NCBI GenBank assembly: GCA_010672825.2 | Contig: JAAHFU020000002.1 | Span: 384,001 to 448,000 of the forward strand | Source: Leptolyngbya sp. SIO1E4 | GTDB lineage: Bacteria > Cyanobacteriota > Cyanobacteriia > Phormidesmidales > Phormidesmidaceae | Direction: 5' to 3' | Length of the DNA: 64,000 bases | In this document: positions 36,698 through 45,948 of the stretch, piece after piece | How the letters are laid out: the number at the start of each line of letters is the position of its first letter | Position numbering within the stretch: the stretch's first letter is position 1 | Notes under the pieces: generated by a model | What the model was told of the DNA's origin: nothing | Database searches by the model: none | Seen by the model: the letters and a program-made list of their open reading frames with translations, nothing else | Position numbers and translations under genes: made by a program

Positions 36698-37543
36698 ATG
36701 GTTCAGGCTCCGCCGCCCCCAACCCGGACCTTGAGTGACCTGGTGGAAGATATCCAGCGTTACACCGCGATCGTTGAGCAGTGGGATCCCCAGCAGCAGC
36801 AGGTGGTTCTACAGCTGAAGCAGGCGATCGAGGCTTTGCATAAAGAGGCCCTGACGCGGCTGATCCGCAGCGTCAAGCAAGAAGCAATGGGGGCCTTGCG
36901 CAACGCCACCCAAGATGAAATTGTCTACGGGCTGCTGCGCTACCACGAGCTGGTTAAGGCACCCTCCCTGCAGCAGCGATTGCAGCAAGCCCTGGATGAA
37001 GTGCGCCCAGGTTTGCAGGGGCATCAGGGGGATGTTGAGCTGGTCTCAATTCGTCTGCCTGATACGGTTGAGGTCAGACTGGTAGGAGCCTGTAGCCATT
37101 GCCCCGCCTCACAGTTGACGCTCTCAGAAGCGGTAGAAACCGCAATCAAGCGCCACTGCCCTGAAATTGAACATGTGGTTGAGGTGGCCTATCAGCCGGT
37201 GGCTCTGTCTACCGAGGCCCCCCCGGAACCCAACTGGCGCTTAGTCACCTCCCTGGCTGAAATTCCAGAGCAAGGGGTGCTAGACCTGAAGCTCGAAGGC
37301 CACAAACTGCTGCTCAGTCGCCAGGGGGGGACGGTGCAGTGTTTTCGCAATGCCTGCAGTCATTTGGGGGTGCCCATTGATAGCGGCGAATGTGAGCACG
37401 GCATCCTCACCTGCCCGTACCACGGCTTCCAGTTTGAGTTGAAAACGGGCAATTGCTTAACCGCCCCTGCGGTACCCCTGCAGCCCTATCCGGTCAGGGT
37501 CAGCAATGGACAGGTGTTTGTGCAGTTGATTGGCCTTGACTGA
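36698..37543 (+). CDS. NifU C-terminal-domain and Rieske fusion protein
   Basis: 281 residues. N-terminal helical region; NifU-type scaffold domain at ~95-165 with GACSHCPASQL (CxxC); Rieske [2Fe-2S] domain at ~180-275 with CFRNACSHLG and LTCPYHGFQFEL (C-x-H...C-x-x-H). It probably handles Fe-S cluster transfer during hydrogenase small-subunit assembly, as proposed for the alr0692-type protein. Starts 12 bp after the previous gene, supporting an operon. Confidence 0.9.
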   Translation: MVQAPPPPTRTLSDLVEDIQRYTAIVEQWDPQQQQVVLQLKQAIEALHKEALTRLIRSVKQEAMGALRNATQDEIVYGLLRYHELVKAPSLQQRLQQALDEVRPGLQGHQGDVELVSIRLPDTVEVRLVGACSHCPASQLTLSEAVETAIKRHCPEIEHVVEVAYQPVALSTEAPPEPNWRLVTSLAEIPEQGVLDLKLEGHKLLLSRQGGTVQCFRNACSHLGVPIDSGECEHGILTCPYHGFQFELKTGNCLTAPAVPLQPYPVRVSNGQVFVQLIGLD

Positions 37544-37568
37544 GGTGGCGCAGCCAGATCTGGTTGTT

Positions 37569-37598
37569 GATTTTGGACTTTGGATTTTGGATTTTAGA
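37569..37598 (+). repeat. Heptanucleotide STRR (GATTTTGG type)
   Basis: GATTTTGGACTTTGGATTT and repeats of the ATTTTGG unit between the NifU-Rieske and NHL genes. An 88-codon open frame across 37564-37830 is an artefact of it. Related units recur at 40031 and 41891. Confidence 0.7.
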
Positions 37599-37826
37599 CG
37601 CTGGATTTCTTGGCTACATGCAAGCAGCGGTCTATAGCGGTATGCAGGCTAATCAAGCACACCCTAGACCCCAAACCCTAGACCCTGTCTTGACCCAGAT
37701 GTACTGGACTCAACTGAACAAGGCTATACGCGGTTCTCCCAGACCAAAATCGTTAATCCAAACTCCAAAATTAATCGCTCAAGGTTTTAACCCTTTTTCA
37801 TCCACGCTTATTTCACCCACGCTTAA

Positions 37827-39086
37827 ATGACTTCTTTCGTTGTCAAATCCTTCTCGCCCCAGCGCAGTCCCCAGGGGGCTCCGGCCCCACGACTGCCGTT
37901 TTCAAACCCTGCTGCAGACGCAGGGGCTGACTCTGCGATCACGATTTTAGGGGCTGGTCATGACCTGTCGTGGATGACGGCCCCGCTGTCTCCGGCTGCG
38001 GATACCCTGTTTGGGCCACGGGGAGCCTGTTTGTTTTCTCCCACAGGGCCGCTATGGGTAGCGGATACCGGCCATCATCGGCTGTTGGGGTGGCGATCGC
38101 GCCCGACAACTGACGGCCAACCCGCTGACTGGGTTATCGGCCAACCTGATTTTGAGCACGAAGGGCAAAACGCGAAGGGAGAACCGGCTGCCAATACGGT
38201 GGCGGTGCCCACCGGCATTTGCCCCTGTGGTGACGGCATGGCAGTGGGGGATGCCTGGAATCATCGCGTCTTGATTTGGCATCGGGTGCCTACCGATAGC
38301 CATACCCCGGCAGATGTTGTTTTGGGACAGGCAGATTTCACCCAAAATTCTCCCAACCGAGGGGAAGCCGAAGCCGCCAGCGATCGCCTGCACTGGCCCT
38401 ATGGCGTGTTCTTCCATGACGGGTGCTTATACGTGGCGGATACCGGCAATCGCCGGGTACTGGTGTGGCACGGTATTCCCCAATCTCACGGGCAGCCCGC
38501 TGATCAGGTGCTGGGGCAGGAGACCTTTAACACCCGCAACGAAAACGGGGGCGGCTCCCCCACCGCCGCCAGTATGCGATGGCCCCATAGCCTGACGCTG
38601 TGGCAAGGGCATCTGGTGGTGGCCGATGCGGGCAATAACCGCCTGATGATTTGGTCAGGGGTGCCTACCCAAAACAATGAACCCTGTCGGGTTGTGCTGG
38701 GCCAGGGCAACTTTGAAGCTGTGGAGCTGAATCGAGGCGAATACTTCCCCACTGATCGCAGTTTGAATATGCCCTACGGGGTGACCGCCGTTGGGGACTG
38801 GCTGCTGACTGCTGATACTGCGAATTCTCGTCTGATCGGCTGGCAGGCTTCAGCGCTGGATTTAGACACTCTGAATGATGCCCCCGCCGCTGGCCTTCTG
38901 GGTCAGGTGACCTATCGCCAAAAGGGGGAAAACCGCAGTTACGGCTCCGCCTTAAGAGATAGTTTCTGTTGGCCCTATGGCATTCAGATGTGTGCTAGTA
39001 CAGCAGTAATCGCAGACTCCGGTAATAACCGCGTCATGCTCTGGCCCCTGGAGACAGGCGCTGCGGAGGATATCCATGCTGGCTAA
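37827..39086 (+). CDS. NHL-repeat beta-propeller protein of the hyp operon
   Basis: 419 residues. NHL repeats marked by LWVADTGHHRLLGW, GDAWNHRVLIWHR, LYVADTGNRRVLVWH, VVADAGNNRLMIW and VIADSGNNRVMLW, about six blades. Conserved Asp-x-Gly-x-(H/N)-R patterns are typical. In the extended hyp operon the equivalent is alr0693; likely a scaffold in hydrogenase maturation. The C-terminus overlaps hypF by 11 bp. Confidence 0.9.
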   Translation: MTSFVVKSFSPQRSPQGAPAPRLPFSNPAADAGADSAITILGAGHDLSWMTAPLSPAADTLFGPRGACLFSPTGPLWVADTGHHRLLGWRSRPTTDGQPADWVIGQPDFEHEGQNAKGEPAANTVAVPTGICPCGDGMAVGDAWNHRVLIWHRVPTDSHTPADVVLGQADFTQNSPNRGEAEAASDRLHWPYGVFFHDGCLYVADTGNRRVLVWHGIPQSHGQPADQVLGQETFNTRNENGGGSPTAASMRWPHSLTLWQGHLVVADAGNNRLMIWSGVPTQNNEPCRVVLGQGNFEAVELNRGEYFPTDRSLNMPYGVTAVGDWLLTADTANSRLIGWQASALDLDTLNDAPAAGLLGQVTYRQKGENRSYGSALRDSFCWPYGIQMCASTAVIADSGNNRVMLWPLETGAAEDIHAG

Positions 39087-41517
39087 CCCCTTCTCCCCAT
39101 CGTCTACCCCCCCGATAGAGACCCCGGAAGCGGCTGAGATCGCTGCAGAGGTTCGGGTGAAAGGCACCGTGCAAGGGGTTGGATTTCGCCCCATGGTGTA
39201 TCAGCTCGCGATCGCCCACGGGCTGCGCGGTGAAGTTTATAACGATGCTGCTGGGGTGGTGATTCGTGTTGCTGGCCCCGCTAATTCAGTGGATGAATTT
39301 ATCAATCAGCTGCGGCCCAGTGCGCCGCCGTTAGCCAAGATTGAATCAGTGGAGCAGCGAGACGTGGCCGTCGCCACAGTTCCCCAATCCCAATTTGAAA
39401 TCACCCCGAGCCGTTCTGGCCATAGCCGTACCCAAATTGCTGCCGACGCCGCTACCTGCCCCCAGTGTCTAGCCGACAGCCTTGATCCCTTTAGCCGTTT
39501 CTACCGCTACCCCTTCACCAACTGCACCCATTGCGGGCCTCGGCTCAGCATCGTTCGCGCCATCCCCTACGATCGCGGCCGCACCAGCATGGCCACCTTC
39601 CCCATGTGCCCCGACTGCCAGGCAGAATACGACGACCCCCTCAACCGTCGCTTTCACGCCCAGCCCGTCGCCTGCTACCACTGCGGCCCCAAAGCCTGGC
39701 TGGAACGGGCCGACAAACGCCCCGTCGTCGCCGACATGTTTTCCATGCTCGACGACGTTGACGCCGTCTGCACCCTGCTCCAGCGCGGTGAAATTGTCGC
39801 CATCAAAGGCATCGGTGGCATTCACCTCGCCTGCGACGCCACCCACGAAACCGCCGTCAGCCAACTGCGCCAACGCAAACAGCGCTACCACAAACCCTTT
39901 GCCCTCATGGTTCGCGACTTGTCGGTCATTGACCCCTACTGTGAGGTGAGCGATGCAGAACGCGCCCTGTTAGAGAGCCCGGCAGCGCCAATTGTGCTGC
40001 TACGCAGAAGGCGTCAGGCGTCAGGCGTCAGAATCCAAAATCCAAAATCCAAAACCCAAAACTCCCTTGCCCCCTCCCTTGCTCCCAACCTCCACACCCT
40101 CGGGGTGATGCTGCCGTACACGCCGCTGCATCACCTGATGCTGAAGCGGATGGATCGGCCGATTGTGCTAACCAGTGGCAACGTCTCGGATGAGCCGCAG
40201 TGTATTGATAATGAGACGGCGCGGGAGAAGCTAGGGCATATTGCCACCTACTTTTTGCTGCACGATCGCGAGATTGTGAATCGGGTGGATGATTCGGTGG
40301 TGCGGGTGGTGGCGGGGCAGCGACAGACGTTGCGGCGAGCCCGAGGCTATGCGCCTGAGCCTATTCAGCTACCGGCTGGGTTTGAGGATACCCCACCGAT
40401 TTTGGCCATGGGGGGCGAGCTGAAGAGTACGGTCTGTTTAGGGCGAGGCGGCGAGGCGATTCTCTCCCAGCATTTGGGAGATTTGGAGCAGGCTCCAGCG
40501 TTTGCGGCGTATCAAGAGACGCTCACCCTATACCAGCAGCTCTTCGAGCATCAGCCGGTGGCCATTGCCGCTGATCTGCACCCAGACTATCTCTCCACGC
40601 AACTGGCGCACCAAATCGCTCAAGACCAGGCGTTGCCGCTCTACGGCATTCAGCATCACCATGCCCACATCGCCGCCTGCATGGTGGAGCACGGTCTGCC
40701 CATGGACAGTGAACCAGTGCTGGGCATCGCCTTGGATGGGTTGGGCTATGGGGCGGATGACACGCTGTGGGGTGGCGAATTTTTAGTGGCAGACTATCGC
40801 GACTTTCAGCGCGTAGCCCACTTTGAGCCGATGGCCATGCTGGGGGGAGCCCAAGCGACCCGGCAGCCCTGGCGCAATACCTACGCGCAACTTGTGGCGG
40901 CGCTGGGTTGGCCGGCCTTGACCGAACAGTTTGGCGATCTGGAACTGGTGCAGTTTCTGGCCCAAAAGCCCCGGTCGGTGCTGGATCAAATGCTGGCCAC
41001 GCAGCTGCGATCGCCCCTGGCCTCCTCTGCCGGACGGCTGTTTGATGCAGTGGCGGCGGCGGTGGGCTGCTGTCGAGAAACGGCCAGTTATGAAGGGCAG
41101 GGGGCGATCGAGCTGGAGGCGCTGATCCAGTCGGATGAACTGGGTGGCGAGCCCTATCCCTTTGCCCTCCAAGCAACCGAGGCGGGATTACAGCTCTCTG
41201 CGGCTCCCCTCTGGCCCGAGCTGCTGCGAGACCTGCAGCAAGGGACGGCGCGATCGCAGATCGCCGCCCGATTCCATCAGGGGTTGGCGGCGGCGATCTC
41301 TGACCTGGCGGTTGATTTGGCCGCGCGTCACTCGCTCACGCAGGTGGTGCTCTCGGGTGGGGTTTTTCAAAATCAGGTGTTGCTTATGGCGGTTCAAGAC
41401 CGGCTGCGCCAGCAAGGGTTGACTGTGCTCACCCCCCACACCGTCCCGCCTAATGATGGTGGGGTGTCTTTGGGGCAGCTGGCGATCGCAGCCGCCAGGA
41501 TGACACCGTCGGGATAG
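39076..41517 (+). CDS. hypF: Hydrogenase maturation carbamoyltransferase
   Basis: 813 residues: acylphosphatase domain (VKGTVQGVGFRPMVYQLA, residues ~28-100), two zinc-finger modules (CPQCLADSLDPFSR; CTHCGPRLSIV; CPDCQAEYDDP; CYHCGPKAW), YrdC-like domain (GIGGIHLACDATHE), and Kae1-like C-terminal domain (HHHAHIAACMVEHG; LSGGVFQNQVLL). HypF makes carbamoyl-AMP for the CN ligands via HypE. A 17-20 residue low-complexity segment (residues ~312-330, QASGVRIQNPKSKTQNS), encoded by STRR DNA at 40011-40062, interrupts the YrdC region in frame. hypE is not adjacent. Confidence 0.96.
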   Translation: MLANPFSPSSTPPIETPEAAEIAAEVRVKGTVQGVGFRPMVYQLAIAHGLRGEVYNDAAGVVIRVAGPANSVDEFINQLRPSAPPLAKIESVEQRDVAVATVPQSQFEITPSRSGHSRTQIAADAATCPQCLADSLDPFSRFYRYPFTNCTHCGPRLSIVRAIPYDRGRTSMATFPMCPDCQAEYDDPLNRRFHAQPVACYHCGPKAWLERADKRPVVADMFSMLDDVDAVCTLLQRGEIVAIKGIGGIHLACDATHETAVSQLRQRKQRYHKPFALMVRDLSVIDPYCEVSDAERALLESPAAPIVLLRRRRQASGVRIQNPKSKTQNSLAPSLAPNLHTLGVMLPYTPLHHLMLKRMDRPIVLTSGNVSDEPQCIDNETAREKLGHIATYFLLHDREIVNRVDDSVVRVVAGQRQTLRRARGYAPEPIQLPAGFEDTPPILAMGGELKSTVCLGRGGEAILSQHLGDLEQAPAFAAYQETLTLYQQLFEHQPVAIAADLHPDYLSTQLAHQIAQDQALPLYGIQHHHAHIAACMVEHGLPMDSEPVLGIALDGLGYGADDTLWGGEFLVADYRDFQRVAHFEPMAMLGGAQATRQPWRNTYAQLVAALGWPALTEQFGDLELVQFLAQKPRSVLDQMLATQLRSPLASSAGRLFDAVAAAVGCCRETASYEGQGAIELEALIQSDELGGEPYPFALQATEAGLQLSAAPLWPELLRDLQQGTARSQIAARFHQGLAAAISDLAVDLAARHSLTQVVLSGGVFQNQVLLMAVQDRLRQQGLTVLTPHTVPPNDGGVSLGQLAIAAARMTPSG
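40011..40062 (+). repeat. STRR inserted in the hypF reading frame
   Basis: GCGTCAG units (three in tandem, 40011-40029) followed by ATCCAAA units (40031-40062). The heptanucleotide type is the same as in the intergenic STRRs at 37569 and 41891. The reading frame remains open. Confidence 0.8.
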
Positions 41518-41610
41518 GGCCTGGGTGAAGACACGGCATGCCATGTTCTCCCCAACCAGTTCCGCTCCCACATTTGTTTACAAAACCCTTAAGAAAAGGA
41601 CGATCAATCC

Positions 41611-41874
41611 ATGTGTTTAGGCATTCCCGGGCAGATTCTAGAAATTAGTGATGCCGTCCAAAAACTCGCGATCGTGGATATCGGCGGGGTGCGACGACCC
41701 GTCAACATTGCCTGCATTGTTGGTGAGGATGAACCGGTGGAGTCTTGCGTGGGCGATTGGGTGCTGGTGCATGTGGGGTTTGCCATGAATCGCATTGATC
41801 CTCAAGAAGCCCAGCTCACCCTGGAACTTTTAGAGGAAATGGCTGCAGTCCACGAGGAAATGGCCGCGACTTAA
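41611..41874 (+). CDS. hypC: Hydrogenase maturation chaperone
   Basis: 87 residues, MCLGIPGQILEISD with the essential Met-Cys start, and NIACIVGEDEPVESCVGDWV and HVGFAMNRIDPQEA. HypC carries the Fe(CN)2CO group with HypD and keeps HupL open. Preceded by AAGAAAAGGA. Lies 93 bp after hypF; an STRR (41891-41921) separates it from hypD. Confidence 0.96.
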   Translation: MCLGIPGQILEISDAVQKLAIVDIGGVRRPVNIACIVGEDEPVESCVGDWVLVHVGFAMNRIDPQEAQLTLELLEEMAAVHEEMAAT

Positions 41875-41890
41875 GTTCTGATGTTTGTCA

Positions 41891-41921
41891 ATTTTGGACT
41901 TTAGATTTTGGATTTTAGATT
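41891..41921 (+). repeat. Heptanucleotide STRR between hypC and hypD
   Basis: ATTTTGGACTTTAGATTTTG and further ATTTTGG units, the same family as at 37569. Confidence 0.65.
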
Positions 41922-41997
41922 CTGACTCCTGCTTCCTTCCTACTTCTGTCTGGCGCAAAACTTCACCTCATTTCAAAAACCTGAAGAGACACCACCG

Positions 41998-43143
41998 ATG
42001 AAATACGTCCAAGAATTCCGCGACCCCCAAAAAGCCCAAGGTCTCTTACAAGAAATTACAGCCTTAGGCGAACAGCTGACCCAGTCTCGCCCTGGCCCCA
42101 TCAAAATTATGGAGGTCTGCGGTGGCCATACTCACTCCATCTTTAAGTATGGACTGGAGTCGCTGCTGCCGAAAACGGTGGAGCTGGTTCACGGCCCTGG
42201 CTGCCCGGTGTGCATTATGCCGAAGGGACGGTTGGACGACGCGATCGCCCTGGCCCGGCATCCGGAAGTGATTCTCACCACCTTTGGCGATGTGATGCGG
42301 GTACCCGGTTCCAAGCAAAGCCTGCTGCAGGCGAAGGCTGAAGGGGCGGATATTCGCATGGTCTATTCACCGCTGGATGCGTTGGCGATCGCCCAGAAAA
42401 ATCCTGACCGGGAAGTGGTGTTTTTCGCCATTGGCTTTGAAACCACTGCCCCCAGCACGGCCCTGACGGTATTGCAGGCCGAAAGCCAGGGAATTCAGAA
42501 CTTCAGCCTCTTTTGCAACCATGTGCTGGTTGTCCCCGCTTTGGAGGCATTGCTGAGCAATCCCGACCTGCAGCTCGACGGGTTCATCGGCCCCGGCCAC
42601 GTCAGCATGGTTATTGGTGCTCGCCCATATCAGGTCATCGCCGAGCGCTACCGGAAACCTGTTACGGTCTCTGGCTTTGAGCCGCTGGATATTTTGCAAT
42701 CGCTATGGATGGTGCTGCGTCAGCTCGCGGAAGGCCGCTGCGAAGTGGAAAATCAGTACACCCGCTTGGTGCAGGAGAACGGCAATACCGTGGCGCTAGC
42801 AGCGATGGCGAAAGTCTTCACCGTGCGTGAGCAGTTTGAATGGCGCGGCCTGGGCGACATCCCCGCCTCCGGCTTCAAAATGCACCCCAACTACGCCCAC
42901 TTTGATGCCGAGGCGAAGTTTACCCTGCCCCATCGCCAGGTGGCGGATCACAAAGCCTGCGCCTGCGGTGAGATTCTCCAAGGGGTGAAGAAACCCTGGG
43001 AATGCAAGGTTTTCGGCACCGGCTGCACGCCCGAGCATCCGATTGGGGCCTGTATGGTGTCATCAGAAGGGGCCTGTGCGGCGTATTACAAATATGGTCG
43101 CCCTCAGACGGTGGCTGAGCCTGTGGCAAGTCGAGGAAAGTAG
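41998..43143 (+). CDS. hypD: Hydrogenase maturation Fe-S protein
   Basis: 381 residues. Signature motifs: MEVCGGHTHSIFKYG, GPGCPVCIMP, GFETTAPSTA, GFIGPGHVSMVIG, GFKMHPNYAHFDAEAK and CACGEILQG with CTPEHPIGACMVSSEG. HypD binds [4Fe-4S] and passes electrons or ligands during Fe(CN)2CO formation with HypC. No hypE, hypA or hypB follows; a Uma2 gene begins 162 bp downstream, so the operon ends here. Confidence 0.96.
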   Translation: MKYVQEFRDPQKAQGLLQEITALGEQLTQSRPGPIKIMEVCGGHTHSIFKYGLESLLPKTVELVHGPGCPVCIMPKGRLDDAIALARHPEVILTTFGDVMRVPGSKQSLLQAKAEGADIRMVYSPLDALAIAQKNPDREVVFFAIGFETTAPSTALTVLQAESQGIQNFSLFCNHVLVVPALEALLSNPDLQLDGFIGPGHVSMVIGARPYQVIAERYRKPVTVSGFEPLDILQSLWMVLRQLAEGRCEVENQYTRLVQENGNTVALAAMAKVFTVREQFEWRGLGDIPASGFKMHPNYAHFDAEAKFTLPHRQVADHKACACGEILQGVKKPWECKVFGTGCTPEHPIGACMVSSEGACAAYYKYGRPQTVAEPVASRGK

Positions 43144-43305
43144 CCGTCAGAAGAGCCCTGAGAAGATCCCTGAAAAGGAAAATATCATTAAATAGCAATA
43201 TGCTCTGGTATGTGTTGTGGGGCTGTGTGAGATGTCACGATCAAACCCCTATTCAGACGGCATAGAGTAGTTAAAATCGCCATAAAACGGCCTGGGCGCA
43301 GAGAC

Positions 43306-43920
43306 ATGATTGCGATCGCACCTATCAGATCCTTGCCAGATGGCTCAGTGGCAACCATCCCAATGAGCTGGGCAGAGTATGAGCAACTGGTCGCTAGCCG
43401 AGGCGATCACAGTATTCCGCGTCTTAAATATGCCAATGGACATTTAACCCTCAAGATGCCAACCTTCGAGCATGGGCAGCTGGATGCGATTGTTGCTGAT
43501 TTGATTGTTGCCATCCTCAATCAGCAGCTACGCGATTACATCCGCACTACACCCGTTACCCTGCAAATTCCTGAGCAGGCAGGCATTGAGCCTGATCATT
43601 GTTTTTGGCTTAGTAACTGGGCAGCTGTGAATGGCAAAAGTCGTATTGACCTAGCAACCGACCCACCGCCTGATATTGCAGTCGAAGTAGATGTAACCAA
43701 CTTTACGAATATCGCTGACTATAAACCTTTTAAGGTTGCTGAAGTATGGCTAATTCGAGGAAACACCCTAGAAATCTTTGGCCTAACCCCTGAGGGATAT
43801 ATCCAGACTGATTCTAGTCAGTTTTTTCCTGAGGTTGCTATGCCAAAGTTATATCAGCAGGTGATCGCAGCAGTTGCCGATGGTGCTAGCCCGCCAAGGG
43901 CAATTCGATCTGTCATCTAG
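43306..43920 (+). CDS. Uma2-family PD-(D/E)XK nuclease-like protein
   Basis: 204 residues. The Uma2 layout is visible: MSWAEYEQLVA, PRLKYANGHLTLKMPTFEHG, PDHCFWLSNW and DPPPDIAVEVDVTNFTN (the P-D-x-x-V-E-V core). Uma2 genes are numerous in cyanobacteria and of unclear function (possible nucleases). It is single and monocistronic, not linked to the hyp genes functionally as far as can be seen. Confidence 0.85.
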   Translation: MIAIAPIRSLPDGSVATIPMSWAEYEQLVASRGDHSIPRLKYANGHLTLKMPTFEHGQLDAIVADLIVAILNQQLRDYIRTTPVTLQIPEQAGIEPDHCFWLSNWAAVNGKSRIDLATDPPPDIAVEVDVTNFTNIADYKPFKVAEVWLIRGNTLEIFGLTPEGYIQTDSSQFFPEVAMPKLYQQVIAAVADGASPPRAIRSVI

Positions 43921-44052
43921 TTGGAAAATCAGTTCTCAGCTCTGCCGGCCAGTTTTAGTAAGTGAGGCTGTAAGGAATCACTTTCATGGCTATGAGGAAT
44001 GGTCGTTTTAGCTCTTAGACCTTTTGCATCCAATCCTAAACGCTCCCTAAAT

Positions 44053-44133
44053 CCCCCAATGCTGGGGGACTTTCAACCCTTGATTGGGCATATAACAGAC
44101 TCTGTAAGAACAAGTTTCCCCCAATTTTGGGGG
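44053..44133 (+). repeat. Two C5/G5 hairpin repeats
   Basis: CCCCCAATGCTGGGGG (44053-44068) and CCCCCAATTTTGGGGG (44118-44133), 49 bp apart. Palindromic repeats of this kind are widespread in cyanobacteria. Confidence 0.65.
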
Positions 44134-44293
44134 ACGGAAGGGGGCCTTATTTTATTCGTAGAGGGCTATTCTCTGGCGAAAGTCACAAAAGAGAGATTAG
44201 GCAACACTCCCTCCTCTGGCTTCAAGATGCACCCCAACGATGCCGCTTTGCTGCTGCCCACCCGTATCGAACAGGCAGGCAGAGCGATCGCGA

Positions 44294-44527
44294 TTACGGC
44301 AGGGTGCGCTTGCGGGTCATGACGCTAATGAATTCGCCATTTCTGCCCGTGGGCAAAGGTTCGCTCCAGGCAATGCGTTCGCAATAGCCCAGCACTGCCA
44401 TGCGGTTGATGGCTTCAATCAGGGCGCTGTAGTCACCCAGCAGGATATGGCGCACTGTCTCTTGATTAAAGGACGGCAGGTTAAAACTGGAAGGGGCATT
44501 GGCCCCTCCACCAGAAGATTGAAACAT
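44294..44527 (-). CDS. Conserved 77-aa protein, copy B
   Basis: MFQSSGGGANAPSSFNLPSF, then HILLGDYSALIEAINRMAVL and ending FISVMTRKRTLP. Differs from copy C by only a few residues (APSS against VPPI; ET against EA) and from copy A mainly in the first ~18 residues. Unknown family. Located at the left of the cassette array, transcribed away from it. Confidence 0.78.
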   Translation of the reverse strand: MFQSSGGGANAPSSFNLPSFNQETVRHILLGDYSALIEAINRMAVLGYCERIAWSEPLPTGRNGEFISVMTRKRTLP

Positions 44528-44711
44528 ACGGGTGTCTCCGTTTTCGACTAAGGAAAACGGGGAACTATCCAGATCCCTATTTGAAGCGGTAAGGACAAGA
44601 TAGTGGGTACGATGATCCCAGTCATCTCGACTTACCTACGCTAAGTTGGGATGATCAGGGGTTTTGAGAGGCTCCACCCTCTCTTTTCCCCGCCTAGAAT
44701 CATTCCCCGTG
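44528..44711 (-). promoter_or_regulatory. Structured 5' leader of the 77-aa gene, copy B
   Basis: Long-range pairing ACGGGGAA (44557-44564) with TTCCCCGT (44703-44710), and hairpin CCGTTTTC / GAAAACGG nested next to the start codon. The paired parts are preserved relative to copies A and C, though ~90 nt of the interior differ. Confidence 0.5.
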
Positions 44712-45034
44712 GGACATAACGTACAAGAAGCTGCCCACGAGTTCAACCGTATTGATAAGCCGATAGGTTTTTTCGGGTGAAAGGCTAAAGTGACTTAGTC
44801 GAGCGACTTTACTGGATGCGATCGAGCAAGCGTGGCGACTTTGATGATGCCATGGCAAACGTGTATAACTCCCCTAGATGGGGGCTTAACTGTCAATGGA
44901 TATTATCAGCCAGATCTGACGCTGAATATATAGTTAGCTATCAATCGGTCGATTAAAAGCTGCTTGCCCATTATGCTGACTTTCTTTAGCTGGTTATTTC
45001 ATTGCAGGTAAATGAATGACACATAGACTGACCA

Positions 45035-45847
45035 ATGAAAAAAATTGATAAGTTGCAAGCTAGTGCCACTTCAAGTGTGTCCGTGCTGTCAATCTCTCAG
45101 GCAACGACAGCTACGTTCACTGATCTTTATTTTCAGCACACATTTTTATTCTTCATTCGGGTTGGTAGCAAAAGGGTATTGTGTCCGATAAACGGCGAAC
45201 TGATTGGGCATGCCGAAGATGTGATGATATTTCCTCCTGGGTCTATGGTGACGATGGAAAACCGACCCGTGCTTGGCGATGATTATCGAGCTACTGGTGT
45301 TTGCTTTCCACGTCATATGATAGGAGCGGTGTTCTCTAACCAAAAATTAAAGTCTGAATCAACTGGCATCCAAATCGTGCAAGCTTCTACAGGTCAGTCC
45401 TTCCAAATATTAAATACTATTCAGGCCACGCTGGACGACACAGAAATACCAGAGCCTATAAGACAGCATCGACTGCTGGAACCCTTGATCTGGTTAAAAT
45501 ACAATGGTGTTCATCTCTCACCTCATGAAGAAGAGAAACCACTTAGCAAGGTTAGAAGACTTATTGAAACAGATTTAAGCCACCCTTGGCGGTCCAGTGA
45601 AGTGGCCGATTATTTTGCCATAAGTGAGGCAACCATGAGACGTTGGTTAACCAAATCCGGGCAAAGGTTTTCAAAAATACTGCAGAATACAAGACTTGAG
45701 CATGGGCTTAGCCTTTTACAGTCAACAGACATTCCAATTTCAGAAATCGCATTTGATTGTGGATTCAAAGCACCATCACACTTTTCGGATTCGTTCAAGA
45801 AGCGATTTGGGATTAAGCCGAGTGAGATACGCAAGGTAGAAGATTGA
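45035..45847 (+). CDS. AraC-family transcriptional regulator
   Basis: 270 residues. N-terminal cupin-like sensor (FFIRVGSKRVLCPINGELIG, AEDVMIFPPGSMVTM), C-terminal HTH pair (WRSSEVADYFAISEATMRRW and IPISEIAFDCGFKAPSHFSD, residues ~185-265) with the conserved FKKRFGIKPSEIRK ending. Such proteins activate operons in response to small ligands. It begins ~96 bp beyond the edge of repeat copy B and precedes the PEBP gene by 101 bp, so it probably controls it. Confidence 0.88.
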   Translation: MKKIDKLQASATSSVSVLSISQATTATFTDLYFQHTFLFFIRVGSKRVLCPINGELIGHAEDVMIFPPGSMVTMENRPVLGDDYRATGVCFPRHMIGAVFSNQKLKSESTGIQIVQASTGQSFQILNTIQATLDDTEIPEPIRQHRLLEPLIWLKYNGVHLSPHEEEKPLSKVRRLIETDLSHPWRSSEVADYFAISEATMRRWLTKSGQRFSKILQNTRLEHGLSLLQSTDIPISEIAFDCGFKAPSHFSDSFKKRFGIKPSEIRKVED

Positions 45848-45948
45848 GCGTTTTTCGATAGTTTCTGCCTGATTGGTGAAAGTAGAATAAAGCTGTCCTT
45901 GCTAAATTCAGAGTGTAGACAATACTCAACTTAAAGAGGACCACGACA

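Larger units (their letters stand above)
44218..44939. repeat. Repeated platform element, copy B (attI-like candidate)
   Basis: Copy B. Left edge at TGGCTTCAAGATGCACC, which it shares with copy C (57974). The minus-strand 77-aa gene (44294-44527) and leader lie in the left half. The right edge is ATATATAGTTAGCT (ends 44939). Immediately to the right are an AraC-type gene and a PEBP gene, then attC1 at 46577, then the cassette array. The block GATATTATCAGCC-GATCTGACGC (44899-44922) is shared with copy C. See findings. Confidence 0.6.

Noticed and set aside
37564-37830. 88-aa ORF between NifU-Rieske and NHL
   Set aside because: Starts in STRR sequence, has no conserved composition, and overlaps the next start.
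44127-44387. Overlapping plus-strand ORFs at the left of copy B
   Set aside because: They overlap the 77-aa gene antisense and show no conserved reading frame between copies.
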